Position numbers and translations under genes: made by a program | Origin: Verrucomicrobiota bacterium | Lineage (GTDB): Bacteria > Verrucomicrobiota > Verrucomicrobiia > Limisphaerales > JADLHS01 | NCBI GenBank assembly: GCA_004297495.1 | Contig: SCTL01000808.1 | Location: 1-16,117, forward strand | DNA length: 16,117 nucleotides | Direction: 5' to 3' | Shown: piece after piece, positions 14,322 to 16,117 of the stretch | Layout: each line of letters opens with the position of its first letter | How positions within the stretch are numbered: position 1 is the stretch's first letter | The notes under the pieces: model-generated | What the model was told of the DNA's origin: nothing | The model's database searches: none | Seen by the model: only the letters and a program-made list of their open reading frames with translations

Positions 14322-15599
14322 TCAATGACTGCGTGACGCGCGCGCGTCGTTGCCGAAGAGAAACGTCAGCGGCTCGTCCATTCGGGCGCGCCAGGCGGCT
14401 TCGTTGTGGGTCGCGCCAGGGAATTTTTTCACCACGAAATCCTCGCCGCGTTTCAAACCCTGCGCGCTCAGCCAGTCGGCAACTTTTGCGGTCACGGATT
14501 CGTACGGTGCGTCCACGCCTTCGGTGCCGTAATCGAGATAGAGCCGGACACTGCGGGGAAAAGTTGCACCGGCTGCGATGTCACGTTCGATCAACGGCGT
14601 TTCATTCTGCGCGGAGGGCGACGGAGTTTCGCCGCGCAAATACGCCAGCGTCGCGGCGGAGTAGGGGAAGTGAGTCGAGATGCAGCCGCCCTTGCCAAAC
14701 GCTTCCGGGTGTTTCCAGCAGAGCCAGAACGAAATCAAACCGCCGAGGGACGAACCCATCGTGGCGGTGTTTTGCGCGTTGGTCAGCGTGCGAAACTGTT
14801 GGTTCACTTTCGGCATCAACTCCTCGATGAGAAATTTTGCGTAAGCCGGGCCTTGATCCCACGGCGAGTATTCGCGTCCGCGCAAGCCGGTGCACCAGAC
14901 GCCGACGACAATCACGGGCGGAATGCGACCGGCCTTCACGCCGCGCACGATGGCTTCATCCATGCCCCAGTCCACGCCGGTGTTGGCGATGCGCGGGTCG
15001 AAGAGATTTTGTCCGTCGTGCATGTAGAGCACCGGATAACGCGCCTGCGGATTTTCATCGTAGCCAGGTGGCAACCAAATCTCGACGTGTCGCGTCACGG
15101 CGAGATGTTGCGACGGCACATTGGTCCAGTAAATCAGACGCCCGAGCACGCCGGCATCTTTCCACGTGTCGAAGTAAGCCGTGGTTTCCTTTTTGAAATC
15201 CGGGATGTCAATCGTGACTTCCTTGTCCGCGTCCGCAAGCAGGCGGTGATTGGGCAGAATCGTTCCTGAAGGGCCGAGGCCCTCGCGCTCCCACGAACCG
15301 AGTGTGAATTTGAATTCCAGTTCCGTACCGTCGGGCACGTGGAGCACGGCGGTGCGGGTTCGGCCCGTGCCGCTCAGCGCAAACTTCTGCGGATCCCACG
15401 GGCCGAGTTCCGGGCGGTTGCCGGGGAGATAAACTGTTCCGACGCCTTCAGGCACTTGCGCGTGAATGGTGATGGTGCGTTGCCGGGGCGTGGCCGCTGG
15501 TTTCTCCGCGGCAGCCGCGAGAACGCCGACCGGCATCGAGCAGCACAGGGTGATACCGAAGCAGAAGAAAAATTTGAATTGGAGCGGCACGCTTTTCAT
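14322..15599 (-). CDS. CBM20-like starch-binding module fused to an esterase-D-fold hydrolase
   Basis: A secreted 425-aa protein. Residues 1-30 form a signal peptide. Residues about 41-132 match a CBM20 starch-binding module: VYLPGNRPELGPWDP with W68, then LGSWEREGLG with W103 and a PNHR end. Residues about 155-415 form an alpha/beta hydrolase of the esterase D family (PF00756 type, as in enterochelin esterases and CE1-like carbohydrate esterases): VEIWLPPGY, LYMHDGQNLFD, nucleophile elbow GSSLGG with S284, acid probably E360 or D363 (YGTEGVD), and H398 in GATHNEAAW. It would remove an ester from an alpha-glucan or an oligosaccharide held by the CBM20; the acyl group is not known. The gene converges on the GH13 gene with only 17 bp between the stops and sits 87 bp from a divergent prepilin-like gene. 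The fold and binding module are firm; the substrate is inference. Confidence 0.88.
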   Translation of the reverse strand: MKSVPLQFKFFFCFGITLCCSMPVGVLAAAAEKPAATPRQRTITIHAQVPEGVGTVYLPGNRPELGPWDPQKFALSGTGRTRTAVLHVPDGTELEFKFTLGSWEREGLGPSGTILPNHRLLADADKEVTIDIPDFKKETTAYFDTWKDAGVLGRLIYWTNVPSQHLAVTRHVEIWLPPGYDENPQARYPVLYMHDGQNLFDPRIANTGVDWGMDEAIVRGVKAGRIPPVIVVGVWCTGLRGREYSPWDQGPAYAKFLIEELMPKVNQQFRTLTNAQNTATMGSSLGGLISFWLCWKHPEAFGKGGCISTHFPYSAATLAYLRGETPSPSAQNETPLIERDIAAGATFPRSVRLYLDYGTEGVDAPYESVTAKVADWLSAQGLKRGEDFVVKKFPGATHNEAAWRARMDEPLTFLFGNDARASRSH

Positions 15600-15686
15600 T
15601 CCGGACTGAATACCGCAGTTCTCTCGGAAACCGCGACAGCATTTTCATGCGGTGGTGTCCGGCGGCTTGCAGCCTATCTTTGGTTC
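15600..15686. promoter_or_regulatory. Short divergent intergenic region
   Basis: These 87 bp lie between the divergent starts of the CBM20-esterase and prepilin-like genes and should hold promoters for both. I see no convincing -35/-10 pair and no strong ribosome-binding site on either side. Confidence 0.3.
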
Positions 15687-16117
15687 GTGCCAGCCTCGCC
15701 CGTCAAAACGAAGCCGCTTTATTCTTCGCGTGCAGCGGTTGCGCCGGGATTCACGCTGATTGAACTGCTCGTCGTCATCGCGATCATCGCCATTCTCGCC
15801 GCGATGTTGCTGCCCGCACTCGGCAAGGCGAAGACGAAGGCGGAAGGCATCGCATGCCTCAACAATTTGAAACAGGTGCAACTCGCGTGGACGATGTTCG
15901 CCAACGACAACGAGGAACGCCTGCCCGACAATCCCGGCGCGACGATCACCTATAATTCCTGGGTGACGGGCATCATGAGATGGGATTTGCCGCCGTCGGG
16001 AATCTGGACGGACAACACGAACACGCTGCGGTTGACCGAAGGCGAGATCGGCCCGTACGTCGCGAGGAACACGGGGATTTTCCGCTGCCCGGCGGACAAG
16101 GTTTCCGGGCAAGCGGG
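15687..16117 (+). CDS. Prepilin-like type II secretion / type IV pilin N-methylation domain protein, 3' end cut by the window edge
   Basis: The first 143 or so codons of an exported pseudopilin-like protein. The class III signal is clear: G21 followed by FTLIELLVVIAIIAILAAML, with the cleavage site G21/F22, mature Glu at position 5 (E26), and a long hydrophobic helix. After it come LLPALGKAK, CLNNLKQVQLAW and FANDNEERLPDN, the pattern of the large Verrucomicrobia/Planctomycetes family of prepilin-type proteins that are present in many copies per genome. These proteins are processed by a prepilin peptidase and sit in the inner membrane; their individual roles are mostly unknown. The GTG at 15687 is the likeliest visible start, giving a 21-residue leader, but the frame is open further upstream, so the start is uncertain. 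The frame is still open at the last base. It is not obviously part of the glucan locus. Confidence 0.85.
   Translation, partial: MPASPVKTKPLYSSRAAVAPGFTLIELLVVIAIIAILAAMLLPALGKAKTKAEGIACLNNLKQVQLAWTMFANDNEERLPDNPGATITYNSWVTGIMRWDLPPSGIWTDNTNTLRLTEGEIGPYVARNTGIFRCPADKVSGQA

Noticed and set aside
12883..14325. 480-codon minus-strand frame opposite the small GH13 gene
   Set aside because: Arg/His-rich antisense translation with no domain; the plus strand carries a complete GH13 enzyme.
14317..14326. ATTGATCAAT palindrome between the convergent stops
   Set aside because: Only 10 bp, without loop or T tract; likely chance and too weak for a terminator.

Overview
The window reads as a piece of a Verrucomicrobia chromosome (Pedosphaera/Limisphaerales-like). 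This is an inference from several sequence traits: GC-rich coding with weak or absent Shine-Dalgarno sites, a PEP-CTERM protein, a prepilin-type protein whose N-terminus runs FTLIELLVVIAIIAILAAML, a small secreted protein of the SIDW/DGGGGTSSGG type, and large secreted enzymes ending in an 'FYR' C-terminal module. No rRNA, tRNA, CRISPR array or transposase gene was seen.

Layout. (1) 3-464 (+): the 3' end of a PEP-CTERM surface protein, followed by a good intrinsic terminator. (2) 9292 down to 702 (-): three genes in one direction. They are a small secreted protein, a 1375-aa GH13 alpha-amylase-like enzyme and a 1263-aa GH13 enzyme with N-terminal beta modules. An 88-bp palindromic element lies between the first two. 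A long imperfect inverted repeat brackets the start codon of the third. (3) 9491-14304 (+), divergent from that block: a secreted GH57 enzyme with a CBM25-like starch-binding module, overlapping by ATGA a smaller secreted GH13 enzyme. (4) 15599 down to 14322 (-), convergent with the last: a CBM20-like module fused to an esterase-D-fold alpha/beta hydrolase. (5) 15687 to the window end (+): a prepilin-like protein cut by the window edge.

The central 14 kb is a secreted alpha-glucan (starch/glycogen) degradation locus. It holds three GH13 enzymes, one GH57 enzyme, two recognisable starch-binding modules and a CBM20-bearing esterase. All have export signals, and no transporter, sensor or regulator lies among them. 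Together they would bind and cut extracellular or periplasmic alpha-glucan; the esterase suggests an acylated substrate or a debranching role of another kind (inference).

The most interesting signals are: (a) four otherwise unrelated proteins share an 'RFYRxxxxP'-type C-terminal module, a candidate sorting or attachment domain; (b) an unnamed beta module is N-terminal in one GH13 enzyme and C-terminal in its neighbour; (c) the start of the downstream GH13 gene lies in the loop of an 18/19-bp potential RNA stem built of 7-bp purine repeats; (d) a CBM20-esterase fusion; (e) a 22-bp-armed palindromic element.
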